Positions 42,894 through 51,813 are shown, counted from the stretch's first letter. The stretch is DNA of 64,000 bases from Acidobacteriota bacterium (GCA_016185425.1 JACPNQ010000043.1:62001-126000); one strand, 5' to 3'. Notes: generated by a model not told the origin, from the sequence alone. Numbers and translations: made by a program.

Positions 42894-44248
42894 TTATCAC
42901 GAGGAAATCCCTTTCCCGCCGCACGATGTTGCGCGGTTTCGGTACATCGATCGCACTGCCGTTCCTCGACTCGATGGCTCCCGCGCTCGCCGCGCCGAAT
43001 CGCACCGGCGCCAAACCGCCCGTCCGGATGGCGTTCCTCTATGTGCCGAACGGCATCATCATGAAGGACTGGACGCCGAAGGCCGACGGCGCGAAGTACG
43101 AGCTGACGAAAACACTCGAGCCCCTTGCCGCCTATCGGGAGAAGTTCCTCGTGCTCTCCGGCCTCGATCAGTACAACGGCCAATCGCTTGGCGACGGCGC
43201 CGGTGACCACGCCCGCGCCGGTGCGAGCTGGCTTACTGGCGTGCATCCGAAGAAGACGCTGGGCGCCGATATCCATGCCGGCATCTCGGCCGACCAGGTC
43301 GCGGCGAAAGCGATCGGTAAGGCCACCATGTTGCCTTCGCTCGAGCTGGGCCTGGAAGACAACAAGATGGTCGGTGGCTGCGATTCCGGCTATAGCTGCG
43401 CCTATAGCAACACAGTCTGTTGGGGTTCCGCCACAACGCCCCTTCCACCTGAGATCAATCCTCGTGCGGTCTTCGAACGGCTCTTCGGCGACGGAGAAAC
43501 CACCGACCCCGCCGTCCGCGCGCAGCTCGCGAAACAGGACCGTAGTATTCTCGATTTCGTTCGCGCCGACGCTGCCCGCCTCGGCATGGGCCTTGGCACC
43601 GGCGACAAGCGCAAGCTCGGCGAGTACCTCGAAGCCGTTCGTGAAATCGAAGTGCGCATTCAAAAGATCGAGAAGCAGGATCCGAACGCGGTCGTCCTCC
43701 CATCGCTCGATCGTCCCGCTGGCATCCCGCCGACCTTTGAAGAACACATCAACCTGATGTTCGACATGATGACTATCGCTTTCCAGGCCGACATCACCCG
43801 CGTCATCACGCTCATGATCGGCCGTGAAGGCGGCAACCGCACTTATCGCAACATCGGCGTTCCCGATGCGCACCATGGCCTGTCGCACCACTTCAACGAC
43901 ACCTCGAAAATTGAGCGCCTGCAGAAGATCGATCAGCACCATGTCGCCCAGCTCGCCACCTTCCTCGGTAAGCTGCAGGCCACAAAGGACGGCGACGGAA
44001 CTCTGCTCGACAATTCGATGATCATGTACGGCAGCAGCCTCAGCGACGGCAACCGCCACGAGCACCTCGATCTCCCCGCCATCCTGGCCGGCGGCGGCGC
44101 CGGCCGCGTCCATGGCGGCCGCCACGTCAAATATGCGAAAGGTACACCGATGACGAATCTGTTCCTTTCCATGCTCGACATCGCCGGTGTGCAGCCCGAG
44201 AAAGTCGGAGACAGCACCGGCAAAGTGGAACACCTCAGCAACCTCTAA
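42890..44248 (+). CDS. DUF1552 family protein with Tat leader
   Basis: 452 residues. The leader 'KSLSRRTMLRGFGTSIALPF' is a twin-arginine signal. The mature part ('MAFLYVPNGIIMKDWTP', 'FLVLSGLDQYNGQSLGDGAG', 'HARAGASWLTGVHP', 'NLMFDMMTIAFQADITRVIT', 'GSSLSDGNRHEHLDLPAIL') is DUF1552, distantly like alkaline-phosphatase-fold DUF1501 proteins. It nearly always accompanies DUF1592 cytochromes. Tat export suggests a metal or other cofactor. Both junctions with its neighbours overlap (ATGA, TAATG), so the three genes form a coupled operon. Confidence 0.87.
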   Translation: MIITRKSLSRRTMLRGFGTSIALPFLDSMAPALAAPNRTGAKPPVRMAFLYVPNGIIMKDWTPKADGAKYELTKTLEPLAAYREKFLVLSGLDQYNGQSLGDGAGDHARAGASWLTGVHPKKTLGADIHAGISADQVAAKAIGKATMLPSLELGLEDNKMVGGCDSGYSCAYSNTVCWGSATTPLPPEINPRAVFERLFGDGETTDPAVRAQLAKQDRSILDFVRADAARLGMGLGTGDKRKLGEYLEAVREIEVRIQKIEKQDPNAVVLPSLDRPAGIPPTFEEHINLMFDMMTIAFQADITRVITLMIGREGGNRTYRNIGVPDAHHGLSHHFNDTSKIERLQKIDQHHVAQLATFLGKLQATKDGDGTLLDNSMIMYGSSLSDGNRHEHLDLPAILAGGGAGRVHGGRHVKYAKGTPMTNLFLSMLDIAGVQPEKVGDSTGKVEHLSNL

Positions 44249-45504
44249 TGCGCCTGACACTCCTGCTGTTCCTCGCCTTTTCCTGCCTCGCCCAAACCAG
44301 GGAGGAGCAGGTCGCGAAGGCCGCCGCCGCATTGCGCGACAAGGTCGTCGAGCAGCGCCGCGACTTTCACCGGCACCCGGAGCTCTCGAATCGGGAAGAG
44401 CGCACCGCTCGCGTCATCGCTGAAAAGCTCCGCGCCCTCGGCCTCGACGACGTGAGAACCGGCGTCGGCAAATATGGCGTTGTGGCTGTGCTGAAAGGCG
44501 GTCAGCCTGGACCGGTCGTTGCCTGGCGTGCCGATATGGACGCCCTTCCCGTCTTCAGCACCAGCGACAAACCCTACAAGTCGCTCAACAACGGTGTCCA
44601 TCACGCCTGCGGCCACGACGCGCATATGGCCATCGGCCTCGCCGTCGCCGAATTGCTCGCGGGCATGCGCGATCGGATCGCCGGCTCCATCAAATTCATC
44701 TTTCAACCCGCCGAAGAAGGCGCGCCGCGCGGCGAAGAAGGCGGCGCGGCGTTGATGATTAAGGAAGGCGCGCTCGAAAGCCCGCGGCCCGCCGCCATCT
44801 TCGGCCTGCACGTCTGGAGTCTCGCGCCCACGGGTACGGTCACCTACGCCTCCGGCCCCGCCATGGCCTCCGCCGATTCATTCACCATTGCCATCCGCGG
44901 CAAACAGGTCCACGCCTCCACACCGCATCTCGGCATCGACTCCATCTCCGTCGCCGCCCAGTGCATTACTCAATTGCAGACTATCCGCAGCCGCCGCATC
45001 GACCCCAACGAAAGCATGGTACTCACGATCGGCTCCATCCACGGCGGCAATCGTAACAACATCATTACCGCCGAAGTGAAGATGGAAGGCACCATCCGCA
45101 CCTTCAGCGAGAACACGCGCGAGAACGTGCGAACGATGATGAAGCGCACGCTCGCCGGATGCACGTCCGCGGGTGACGCCGATTTCAGGCTCGACTTTGA
45201 CGGCGCGCAGTATCCCGTTACAGTCAATGATCCCAAGCTCACCGCCGAGAGCCTGCCGCAAATGCGCCGCGTACTCGGTGAGCAGAACATCCAGGCCAAG
45301 CCGCCCGTCACCGGCGCCGAGGACTTCGCCTACTACCAGAAAGTGATCCCCGGCTTCTTCTGGTTTCTGGGAGTGCGCAACGAAAAACTCGGTATCACCG
45401 GTGCGCACCATACACCGGAATTTGATCTCGACGAAGCCGCGCTCGTGCCTGGCGTGAAGCTGGCCGCGAATCAACTGCTCGATTATCTCGAACGTCACCG
45501 TTGA
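44248..45504 (+). CDS. Exported M20D metallopeptidase / amidohydrolase
   Basis: 418 residues of the hippurate hydrolase / N-acyl-amino-acid amidohydrolase group. A signal peptide ('LTLLLFLAFSCLAQ') precedes the domain. Metal ligands lie in 'HHACGHDAHMAIG' (Cys121, His123) and 'FQPAEEGAPRGEEGGA' (Glu pair); the lid domain follows and 'ITGAHHTPEFDLDEAAL' supplies the last His. These enzymes split N-acyl or indole-amino-acid amides. Export is unusual compared with the many cytoplasmic members. It overlaps DUF1552 (TAATG) and, convergently, the DUF1801 gene by 10 bases. Confidence 0.87.
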   Translation: MRLTLLLFLAFSCLAQTREEQVAKAAAALRDKVVEQRRDFHRHPELSNREERTARVIAEKLRALGLDDVRTGVGKYGVVAVLKGGQPGPVVAWRADMDALPVFSTSDKPYKSLNNGVHHACGHDAHMAIGLAVAELLAGMRDRIAGSIKFIFQPAEEGAPRGEEGGAALMIKEGALESPRPAAIFGLHVWSLAPTGTVTYASGPAMASADSFTIAIRGKQVHASTPHLGIDSISVAAQCITQLQTIRSRRIDPNESMVLTIGSIHGGNRNNIITAEVKMEGTIRTFSENTRENVRTMMKRTLAGCTSAGDADFRLDFDGAQYPVTVNDPKLTAESLPQMRRVLGEQNIQAKPPVTGAEDFAYYQKVIPGFFWFLGVRNEKLGITGAHHTPEFDLDEAALVPGVKLAANQLLDYLERHR

Positions 45505-45944
45505 TCCGGCCTCCGCCTTTGCGGATAAATGGCGCGGATGAACGTCTCGCCCCCTCCGCCCTCTTCGGCATTCGGAGCGATCGCTACCGCCATTCGCACG
45601 AATTCCCGAACGTGCGGCTGTTTCACGTCGTCCAACGAGCTCATGCGAAGGTGCCGCACGAACCGGCCGTTCCCTTCGAGCAGGAAATCCGGGTCGTGTA
45701 GATGAGCGCCCTTATTGAACCCAAGGTTCACCCACTTCGCGTAGGACGCGATGTGAATAAACGCATCGCTCGGCCGGCCCGTAAAGGAGTACCCTGCGGC
45801 CACCGCGTTGTAGGCGTCATAAATCAACTCATTCGCGTCCGGCGCCTCTTCCAGCACCAGCGCGCGCACCGCTAGAGTCAACTCCGTAATGTGCGGCGCA
45901 AACGCGGCCAGGAACTCCAGATGCTCGCGCGACGGCTTGCGCAT
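45495..45944 (-). CDS. DUF1801 domain protein
   Basis: About 149 residues resembling the DUF1801 (YdhG-like) fold: 'HITELTLAVRALVLEEAPDA', 'NELIYDAYNAVAAGYSF', 'FIHIASYAKWVNLGFNKGAH' and 'RHLRMSSLDDV'. Function is unproven. The ATG at 45944 begins the conserved region; an in-frame start at 46025 would overlap the upstream hydrolase. It lies 43 bases downstream of that hydrolase on the same strand and may be read through. Confidence 0.75.
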   Translation of the reverse strand: MRKPSREHLEFLAAFAPHITELTLAVRALVLEEAPDANELIYDAYNAVAAGYSFTGRPSDAFIHIASYAKWVNLGFNKGAHLHDPDFLLEGNGRFVRHLRMSSLDDVKQPHVREFVRMAVAIAPNAEEGGGGETFIRAIYPQRRRPDQR

Positions 45945-45987
45945 TGCTCTTTTTTTGCCCCCTGTTCCAGTTTGACGGCTCCCTACT

Positions 45988-47982
45988 TTACGGCAATCGC
46001 CAACGCTCGTCAAACAGCGCGGCAAAAGCGATATCCGGCGTTTCCGTGCCGGGCTGCACTTTCAGAATCGCCAAGTCTCCCAGCTTCGGCATGCTGTAAT
46101 CGCCGTGGTATTCGCGTTCATCGATTGTCAATCCGGAGTTGATCACGACGTATTTGCCTGGGCGCAGAGGGTTCGGATAGATCATCGCCGGCACATGTTC
46201 CGCCGCGGCGAATGTTTGCGTCCCTGCGGCGATCGACTGGCGGTTCCACTTTACCGGCAGTTTGGCCAGTATCTTCGCAATGTGCCGGTTACTGCCGGGA
46301 TCGCCGAATAACGCCACGTTATAGCGTGCGAAATCCTCCGGCGTCACGTCCGTGTCATCCTTGATGCGCGGATGCGCGCGATAGTAGCGCGCGTACACGC
46401 GGTCGAACCGCGCGAGAATTCGCACTGCCTGATCATTCGCTTCCTTGTTCCATGGTGTGCCGGTCGGGCGCACTAGCAGAAACGGATCGAGGAATGCGTC
46501 GTCAATCGGCCCTTGCAGCGCGTGTGTCTTGCGCAAACCAGGCAGCACCGGACCTGACACCTTCCACCTGCTGCCGTTCTTCGCCAGATGGATTTCGCTC
46601 GCGCTCTTCACTTTCAGCGCCTGGCCGTCGATGTGAATCGTCTTTGCCTTTGTCATCTCGCGCAATGTCAGGTGTGTCACGTTCCTTGTCGCAACGTCGT
46701 AGCGTTCCCCGGTGCGCCTGGCGGTCACATCGGCGCGCTCATAGTGCTTTTCCATTCCATTCACCGAAACCCAGTGCGCGCGGTTATACCGCGTTGTATA
46801 GGTGACGAAGCGCACTTCGTCCGGCGAGACGATGCCGCGGTCGCCATACTGCTTCAGGAACCCGTCAATGCGCCGCCGTACCAGCGGGCTGATGCTGTGC
46901 CCCGTGTTCTCCGAAATCAGAAAGATCGAAGGTGTCCCCTTCACACGCCAGTTGTTTGGTTCGCCCTCCGGCGGGAACCCCTCCTTCGCCAGTTGCGCGC
47001 GAACGCGCAGTGACGACTCCAACTGTCCGCGCGACGGCCTACCGGGCTCCGGCGGAATCGCGGCTACTTGCGGGTCAGTGTCGCCATCATGCCCCGCGAT
47101 CGGTATGTTGAAAGCGTTCAACGACCAATCAATGATGTTCTCCCAGATGCGCAGGGGCCCCTGCTGATAGAGAGGGAATCCGCCCATTGAGGCGCGGCGC
47201 GGATACGTGCCGGCGCCGATCTCGGCCGCCGCGAAACGGTCCGGATACTGTAACGCTACGTGCCAGGCGCCCGCTCCGCCGAGCGAGAAACCGCGCAAAA
47301 TAATGCGGTTCCTGTCGATTTTGTACCGGCGGCTCACATCGGCGATCGCCTCGAAAATATCCACTTCACCGGCCCAGTGATTGGCGTTGTTCCAACGTCC
47401 ATAACAATCCAGAACGATCTGCCCTACATCCTCCGCCGCATAGGTTAACGCCTTGTTCGGCTTCGGAAAGGTAACGATGAAATTCGCCTCGGTCAGCGTC
47501 TGGTTCCTGCCGTGCAGCCATACGTAAAGCCGCGCCGGCTTTGATCCGTCATAGCTATCCGGAAAAGTTAATCCATACGGCTGTACGGAGCCGTCGAGTG
47601 CCGAACGGTACGCCAGAATTTTCCGTCCCTTCGGCGCCGCCCATTCCGCTTTGCCATTCTGCAATTGCCGGCCGCGCGCCAAGCCCTCATCAAGCACCGT
47701 AAACGACTGATTGACACCGTCTTGCGTGAAGAAAGTCTGCGGAAATTCGAGCAGAAAACGGCCTGCCTTCGCGTATACTTCAACGTCGGTGATCAGGTCG
47801 GAATCCGCCTTCTTCAGGGCAATTGCGCGGAGAATTCCCTCCAGTTCTTCCACCTTCATCCGAAGCCGCGCCAGCTCCTCGGCCTTCGGCACAATTGGCG
47901 GCGGAAAGGCCGCCTTTTTCTTCGCGGCCGGCTGTGCGAAAAGGGCGATAACGGCGAAGGCGGCGAGGAATAGTTGACGCAT
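45988..47982 (-). CDS. Secreted alpha/beta hydrolase (prolyl-oligopeptidase/esterase type)
   Basis: 664 residues with a signal peptide ('LFLAAFAVIALFAQP') and a short coiled-coil-like segment (residues 35-60). The hydrolase core includes 'PARLYVWLHGRNQTLTEANF' and the nucleophile elbow 'ILRGFSLGGAGAWHVALQYP'. The acid and His lie beyond residue 300, where 'LISENTGHSIS' is a candidate. The C-terminal 270 residues form extra beta-rich domains. This resembles secreted serine hydrolases of the PF00326/esterase superfamily; the substrate is unknown. It ends 43 bases before the DUF1801 gene. Confidence 0.78.
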   Translation of the reverse strand: MRQLFLAAFAVIALFAQPAAKKKAAFPPPIVPKAEELARLRMKVEELEGILRAIALKKADSDLITDVEVYAKAGRFLLEFPQTFFTQDGVNQSFTVLDEGLARGRQLQNGKAEWAAPKGRKILAYRSALDGSVQPYGLTFPDSYDGSKPARLYVWLHGRNQTLTEANFIVTFPKPNKALTYAAEDVGQIVLDCYGRWNNANHWAGEVDIFEAIADVSRRYKIDRNRIILRGFSLGGAGAWHVALQYPDRFAAAEIGAGTYPRRASMGGFPLYQQGPLRIWENIIDWSLNAFNIPIAGHDGDTDPQVAAIPPEPGRPSRGQLESSLRVRAQLAKEGFPPEGEPNNWRVKGTPSIFLISENTGHSISPLVRRRIDGFLKQYGDRGIVSPDEVRFVTYTTRYNRAHWVSVNGMEKHYERADVTARRTGERYDVATRNVTHLTLREMTKAKTIHIDGQALKVKSASEIHLAKNGSRWKVSGPVLPGLRKTHALQGPIDDAFLDPFLLVRPTGTPWNKEANDQAVRILARFDRVYARYYRAHPRIKDDTDVTPEDFARYNVALFGDPGSNRHIAKILAKLPVKWNRQSIAAGTQTFAAAEHVPAMIYPNPLRPGKYVVINSGLTIDEREYHGDYSMPKLGDLAILKVQPGTETPDIAFAALFDERWRLP

Positions 47983-48324
47983 GTAAGGGCCATTCTATTT
48001 CACCTTGACAGTCCATCAAAACGGGCGCACACTGCCCGTAGAGAAACAGAAATCCAGAGCGTGGGTCCCCAATTGGGGGGACCATCCGATGTTCGAAACG
48101 CACTGCATTGGAAGAGGAGGTGCTTATCGAAACGATAACCGTTAGTGAGCCTTGGAAACAGGGGGCGGCACGTCGTAGACTCCGCGAGTACTTCCATGCA
48201 CGTCCGGATGGCGCGAACTCGCGCATGCCTTAAGGTGGCAATAGAAGGCGTCTACTCGGAAGGAAAACGGAGCGGTATGCGACGCGTCCGCCCCGTGTTC
48301 TTTTGCTTGTCGTAAGATGCTGGA
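47983..48324. other. Gene-free stretch with three successive hairpins
   Basis: This 342-base gap holds ACGGGC/GCCCGT (48021-48039, 7-base loop), GGTCCCC/GGGGACC (48064-48083, 6-base loop) and TTATCG/CGATAA (48124-48138, 3-base loop). No tail of T follows any of them. A plus-strand frame ending at 48234 reads partly like protein ('VSEPWKQGAARRRLREYFH') but has no good start. The region must also carry promoters for the two divergent genes; I cannot identify them. A structured RNA or a gene remnant are both possible. Confidence 0.4.
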
Positions 48325-49491
48325 ATGATAAACCGGCGGTGGTTTTTCCCTGCATTGTCCGCGGCGGGTCTGGCGGCTCGTAAGCCGCGCAGTGTGTATG
48401 CCGATCTCGGCATTCGTCCCGTGCTCAACTTTCAAGGCCCGGTGACGACAGTCGGCGCTTCGAAAATGTGGCCCGAAATCCAGGGCATCATGGCTGAGGC
48501 GGCTCGCGACTTCGCGGTGCTTGAAGAAGTGAAGGACGCCGTCGGTGCGCGTCTGGCGAAACTTTGCGGTACCGAAGATGCGCTCGTAACTTCCGGCACG
48601 GCTGGAGCGATTGCCTTAGGCACGTATGCCTGCCTCACTGGTGACGACAACGCCAAAGTCCGGCGCCTGCCTGACCTTGCGGGAATGAAGTCCGAAGTCA
48701 TCATCCAGAAGCCGCATCGCAATGGGTACGACCATGCCGTCCGTAGCGCCGGAGTGAAGATCGTCGAGGTCGATTCTCGCGATCAGCTTGTCAACGCGAT
48801 CAATCCGCAAACGGCCATGCTTTACTACCTCGGCGGCACGCGCGGTGACTGGGCCTGGGAAACGCCGGTGCCGCTCGCGGAATGTTTGGCCATCACGAAG
48901 AAGGCTGGCGTGCCCGTGCTGATTGATGCAGCGAATTTGCTTCCCTCCTGGGACAACATTCCGCGCGTTGCCGCAACCGGCGTTGACATGATCGCCTTCA
49001 GCGGCGGCAAGCATATTCGCGGTCCGCAGAGCACCGGCGTGCTCGCCGGCCGAAAAGATCTGATGCGTGCCGCATGGCTCAACTCCAGCCCGCATTCGGA
49101 TTCCCAAGGCCGCGGCATGAAGGTCAACAAGGAGGAGATGATCGGGCTGCTTGCCGCGATTGAGAAATACTCGAAGCTCGACTTTGCGGCCCTCGACAAG
49201 GAGTATGAGCGCCAGGCGGCGTACGCGATGTCGGAGTTTCACAAGTCCGGACTGACAGTTGAAAAGGCCCGGTTTGAGCGCGGCCGGCGCGTCCATCGAG
49301 TCATCGCTACCTGGGATGAAGGCAGCCGCGGTTTGACGACGGCCGCGGTTCAAAAGAAACTACGCGACGGTGAGCCACGCGTCGCCGCGCTGGCTGGCCC
49401 GGGAGGGAAGGGAATTGAGTTCACCTTCCTGATGAACGATCCAGGCGAGGAGAAAATCGTCGCCCGCCGGATGCGGGAGATCTTCGCCTGA
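48325..49491 (+). CDS. SelA-like PLP-dependent enzyme with twin-arginine-like leader
   Basis: 388 residues. After 'INRRWFFPALSAAGLAARKP' the protein follows the SelA/aminotransferase V fold: 'YADLGIRPVLNFQGPVTTVG', 'FAVLEEVKDAVGARLAKLCG', 'DALVTSGTAGAIALGTYACL', 'GVPVLIDAANLLPS' (PLP Asp) and Lys229 in 'AFSGGKHIRGPQSTGVLAG'. Relatives include selenocysteine synthase and D-glucosaminate-6-phosphate ammonia-lyase. No selenocysteine genes are near, so a sugar or amino acid lyase is more likely. The leader predicts Tat export of the folded, PLP-loaded enzyme, which would be unusual. It overlaps the sulfatase start (TGATG). Confidence 0.8.
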   Translation: MINRRWFFPALSAAGLAARKPRSVYADLGIRPVLNFQGPVTTVGASKMWPEIQGIMAEAARDFAVLEEVKDAVGARLAKLCGTEDALVTSGTAGAIALGTYACLTGDDNAKVRRLPDLAGMKSEVIIQKPHRNGYDHAVRSAGVKIVEVDSRDQLVNAINPQTAMLYYLGGTRGDWAWETPVPLAECLAITKKAGVPVLIDAANLLPSWDNIPRVAATGVDMIAFSGGKHIRGPQSTGVLAGRKDLMRAAWLNSSPHSDSQGRGMKVNKEEMIGLLAAIEKYSKLDFAALDKEYERQAAYAMSEFHKSGLTVEKARFERGRRVHRVIATWDEGSRGLTTAAVQKKLRDGEPRVAALAGPGGKGIEFTFLMNDPGEEKIVARRMREIFA

Positions 49492-50990
49492 TGCGTCAAA
49501 AGCGTCGTGAATTTCTGCTGGCCGGTTTGGCCGCCGCAGGCGCGTGTACGCGCGGCGCGCGCCGGCCTAATATCCTCTTCATCATGACGGACGACCACGC
49601 CTCCGGTCACATCGGCTGCTACGGCAATCCGCTCGTCAAGACTCCGAATATCGATCGCCTCGCGCGTGAAGGCACGCGCTTCGCCAATGCCTTTGTCACG
49701 AACTCGCTCTGCGCTCCCTCCCGGGCAACGGTGCTGACCGGATGCTACTCGCACCTGCACGGCATTCGCGGCAATTCCGAGATGAAGGGCCAGGTCGAGA
49801 ATATCAACCGATCGCTGATCACGTACCCGCAGGCGCTGCAAGCCGCCGGCTATCGTACCGGAATTGTGGGCAAGTGGCACCTCTCCCATGACCCGGTTGG
49901 TTTCGACACATGGCGCGTGCTGCCCGGGCAAGGTCTTTACTTTGACCCGGAATTCATCGAGAACGGCTCCAAGAAAAAGTACACGGGTTACGCCACCGAC
50001 CTCACCACCGATTTCGCACTCGACTTTCTCAAACAACAATCCGAAAAGCCGTGGTGCCTGGTCTATCAGCACAAGGCGCCGCACAGGCCGTTCCTTCCGC
50101 CGCCGCGATTCGCGCATCTTTATGACAACGTCGAAGTCCCGCCGCCACCCACGTTTAATGACGACTACAAATCGCGTAAGGTCGCCGGCGAAGCCGAGGA
50201 CATGCGTTTCGACATTTCGATCGCAGGCGATTACAAAGATCTGCCCGCCGGCATGAAGCCGGGGGCGAAGAAACGCTGGCTCTATCAACGGTTCGTCAAG
50301 GATTACTACGGCGCGATCGCGGCAGTCGACGAGAACCTGGGCAGAGTGCTGTCGTATCTGGACGACAACAAGCTCATCGGTGAGACGCTGATCTTCTACA
50401 CTTCGGACAACGGTTTCTTCGTCGGCGATCACGGCTGGTACGACAAGCGCTTCATGTATGAGCCGTCGTTGCGCGTCCCGCTGCTGGTACGCGCACCCGG
50501 CGGCCGTGCCGGGCAGGTTACGGAGGCAATGGCAATGAACATCGACATTGCGCCGACCATCCTCGACTACGCCGGTGTCTCCGTTCCTGACTCCATGCAG
50601 GGTCAATCGCTGCGTCCGATTCTCGAGGGACATCAGCCGGAAAACTGGCGAAAATCGGTCTACTACGCCTACTACGAGAACTCCTGGCAACTCGCCGGCA
50701 AAGGACTCGATGCGCGCTCCGATCCATCGTTCCAGTTCTTCACACCGCATCGCATTGGTCCTCATCGCGGTGTGCGCACGGCAACACACAAGTTGATTCA
50801 CTATTACGCCGACGGTGATCTCTGGGAACTGTTCGATCTCTCCGCCGATCCGAATGAGCTGCACAACCTTTACGGCGAACCAGGAATGGAGCGGGTGATC
50901 GCGGAGCTGAAGGCGGAGATGGAAAGACTCCGCCGCCTGTATCGGGATACGAGCGACTCAGCCCGATTCACTCGACGTCACGATACATAA
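49491..50990 (+). CDS. Exported sulfatase
   Basis: 499 residues. The Tat-like leader 'KRREFLLAGLAAAGAC' may end in a lipoprotein cysteine (Cys19), though the lipobox is weak. The sulfatase core has 'NILFIMTDDHASGHIGCYG' (metal Asp pair) and Cys74 in 'NSLCAPSRATVLTG', the C-x-P-S-R motif in which Cys is converted to formylglycine. 'GIVGKWHLSHDPVGFD' and 'IFYTSDNGFFVGDHGWYDKR' complete the active site. It hydrolyses sulfate esters, probably of a sulfated polysaccharide or phenol. It needs a formylglycine-generating enzyme, which is not in the window. Translation is coupled to the SelA-like enzyme. Confidence 0.91.
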   Translation: MRQKRREFLLAGLAAAGACTRGARRPNILFIMTDDHASGHIGCYGNPLVKTPNIDRLAREGTRFANAFVTNSLCAPSRATVLTGCYSHLHGIRGNSEMKGQVENINRSLITYPQALQAAGYRTGIVGKWHLSHDPVGFDTWRVLPGQGLYFDPEFIENGSKKKYTGYATDLTTDFALDFLKQQSEKPWCLVYQHKAPHRPFLPPPRFAHLYDNVEVPPPPTFNDDYKSRKVAGEAEDMRFDISIAGDYKDLPAGMKPGAKKRWLYQRFVKDYYGAIAAVDENLGRVLSYLDDNKLIGETLIFYTSDNGFFVGDHGWYDKRFMYEPSLRVPLLVRAPGGRAGQVTEAMAMNIDIAPTILDYAGVSVPDSMQGQSLRPILEGHQPENWRKSVYYAYYENSWQLAGKGLDARSDPSFQFFTPHRIGPHRGVRTATHKLIHYYADGDLWELFDLSADPNELHNLYGEPGMERVIAELKAEMERLRRLYRDTSDSARFTRRHDT

Positions 50991-51287
50991 TCGTCGTCGT
51001 TGGCCCAGCAATCCGCGCTGCCAATGTTGCCGCCGGCCTTCCGATGAATCCGCTCTCGCCGTCGTGCGCGAAACCGCATGATCACCTGGCCGCCTTGGCG
51101 TACGGTCGTATGGAAGAACCGATTGCCAAGCATGAGGCACAGGCAGCCAGACCGCTGCCGTCCCACTAGCTGGAACTCCACGAATCTCTACGGCGTACCG
51201 TATGTCCACCGTCCGCTCTTGTTCCGCGTTCATGCACGGAACCAGCAGAAGTGCGGCTAGTGGTGCTTTCCGGCCAAACGGCTGCAT
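50958..51287 (-). pseudogene. Remnant of an exported transglutaminase-like protein
   Basis: The 109-codon frame begins with a plausible signal peptide ('RKAPLAALLLVPCMNAEQ'). About 35 residues follow ('VDIRYAVEIRG', 'TAAVWLPVPHAWQSVLPY') of the kind found at the N-terminus of transglutaminase-like secreted proteins. After that the sequence turns arginine-rich and unrelated, consistent with a frameshift. The catalytic Cys-His-Asp part is absent and the end runs into the sulfatase gene. It overlaps the peroxiredoxin's 3' end by 31 bases. The family assignment is weak. Confidence 0.4.
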
Positions 51288-51796
51288 GCGTTTGCGGCGC
51301 CGGTAATATCGATCGCCGCCGAGCCCTCTTCGATGTGCTGAATCTTCCCTGCCTTGTCAATGACGAAGGTAGCCCGGTTCGCCACGCCGCGCTCGGCGAG
51401 CAGCACACCGTATTCTTTGGAAACCTTGCGAGTGGAGAAGTCGCTCAACATCGGGAATACGGCCTTCAGCTCTTCCGCGAACCGCTTCTGCGAAGGCGAA
51501 TTATCGGTGCTCACGCCGAACACCTGCGTATCGGCGCTTTCAAATTTGTCCAGGCCAAATTGATAGGCCTGCATCTCTTTCGTGCAGCCGCCCGTGAACG
51601 CAGCCGGATAGAACGCCAGAACGACATTCTTCTTGCCGTGGAAATCGGAAAGCTTCACTTCCTTGTTAGCCGTATCGCGTAACGCGAAGTCGGGCGCCAT
51701 GTCGCCGACTTTGAGGTGCGTCTTCGGAGGAGTCTGGCCTAACAGGCTGAAACCGGCTATTACAAATAGCGTTGTGATGGTTGAAAAGAGCTTCAT
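51257..51796 (-). CDS. Exported peroxiredoxin (AhpC/TSA, BCP-like)
   Basis: 179 residues: a signal peptide ('STITTLFVIAGFSLLGQ') then a thioredoxin-fold peroxiredoxin. The peroxidatic site is Cys71 in 'AFYPAAFTGGCTKEMQAY'. 'VFGVSTDNSPSQKRFAEEL' and 'FVIDKAGKIQHI' are typical. A second Cys near residue 172 could resolve the sulfenate, although it is far from the usual BCP position. It reduces hydrogen peroxide or organic peroxides outside the cytoplasm, so it needs an exported thiol donor. It starts 17 bases after the BACON gene ends, on the same strand. Confidence 0.88.
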   Translation of the reverse strand: MKLFSTITTLFVIAGFSLLGQTPPKTHLKVGDMAPDFALRDTANKEVKLSDFHGKKNVVLAFYPAAFTGGCTKEMQAYQFGLDKFESADTQVFGVSTDNSPSQKRFAEELKAVFPMLSDFSTRKVSKEYGVLLAERGVANRATFVIDKAGKIQHIEEGSAAIDITGAANACSRLAGKHH

Positions 51797-51813
51797 CGTG
51801 AGGCCATTCTATC

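Noticed and set aside
41472..44332. Two minus-strand frames of 465 and 521 codons
   Set aside because: They are antisense to the DUF1592 and DUF1552 genes, whose motifs are unmistakable on the plus strand.
48142..48234. Plus-strand frame ending 'REYFHARPDGANSRMP'
   Set aside because: Protein-like in part, but no usable start codon with ribosome site and no family; kept only as a remark on the gap.
49350..50864. Minus-strand frame of 504 codons
   Set aside because: Antisense of the sulfatase gene; no recognisable domain.
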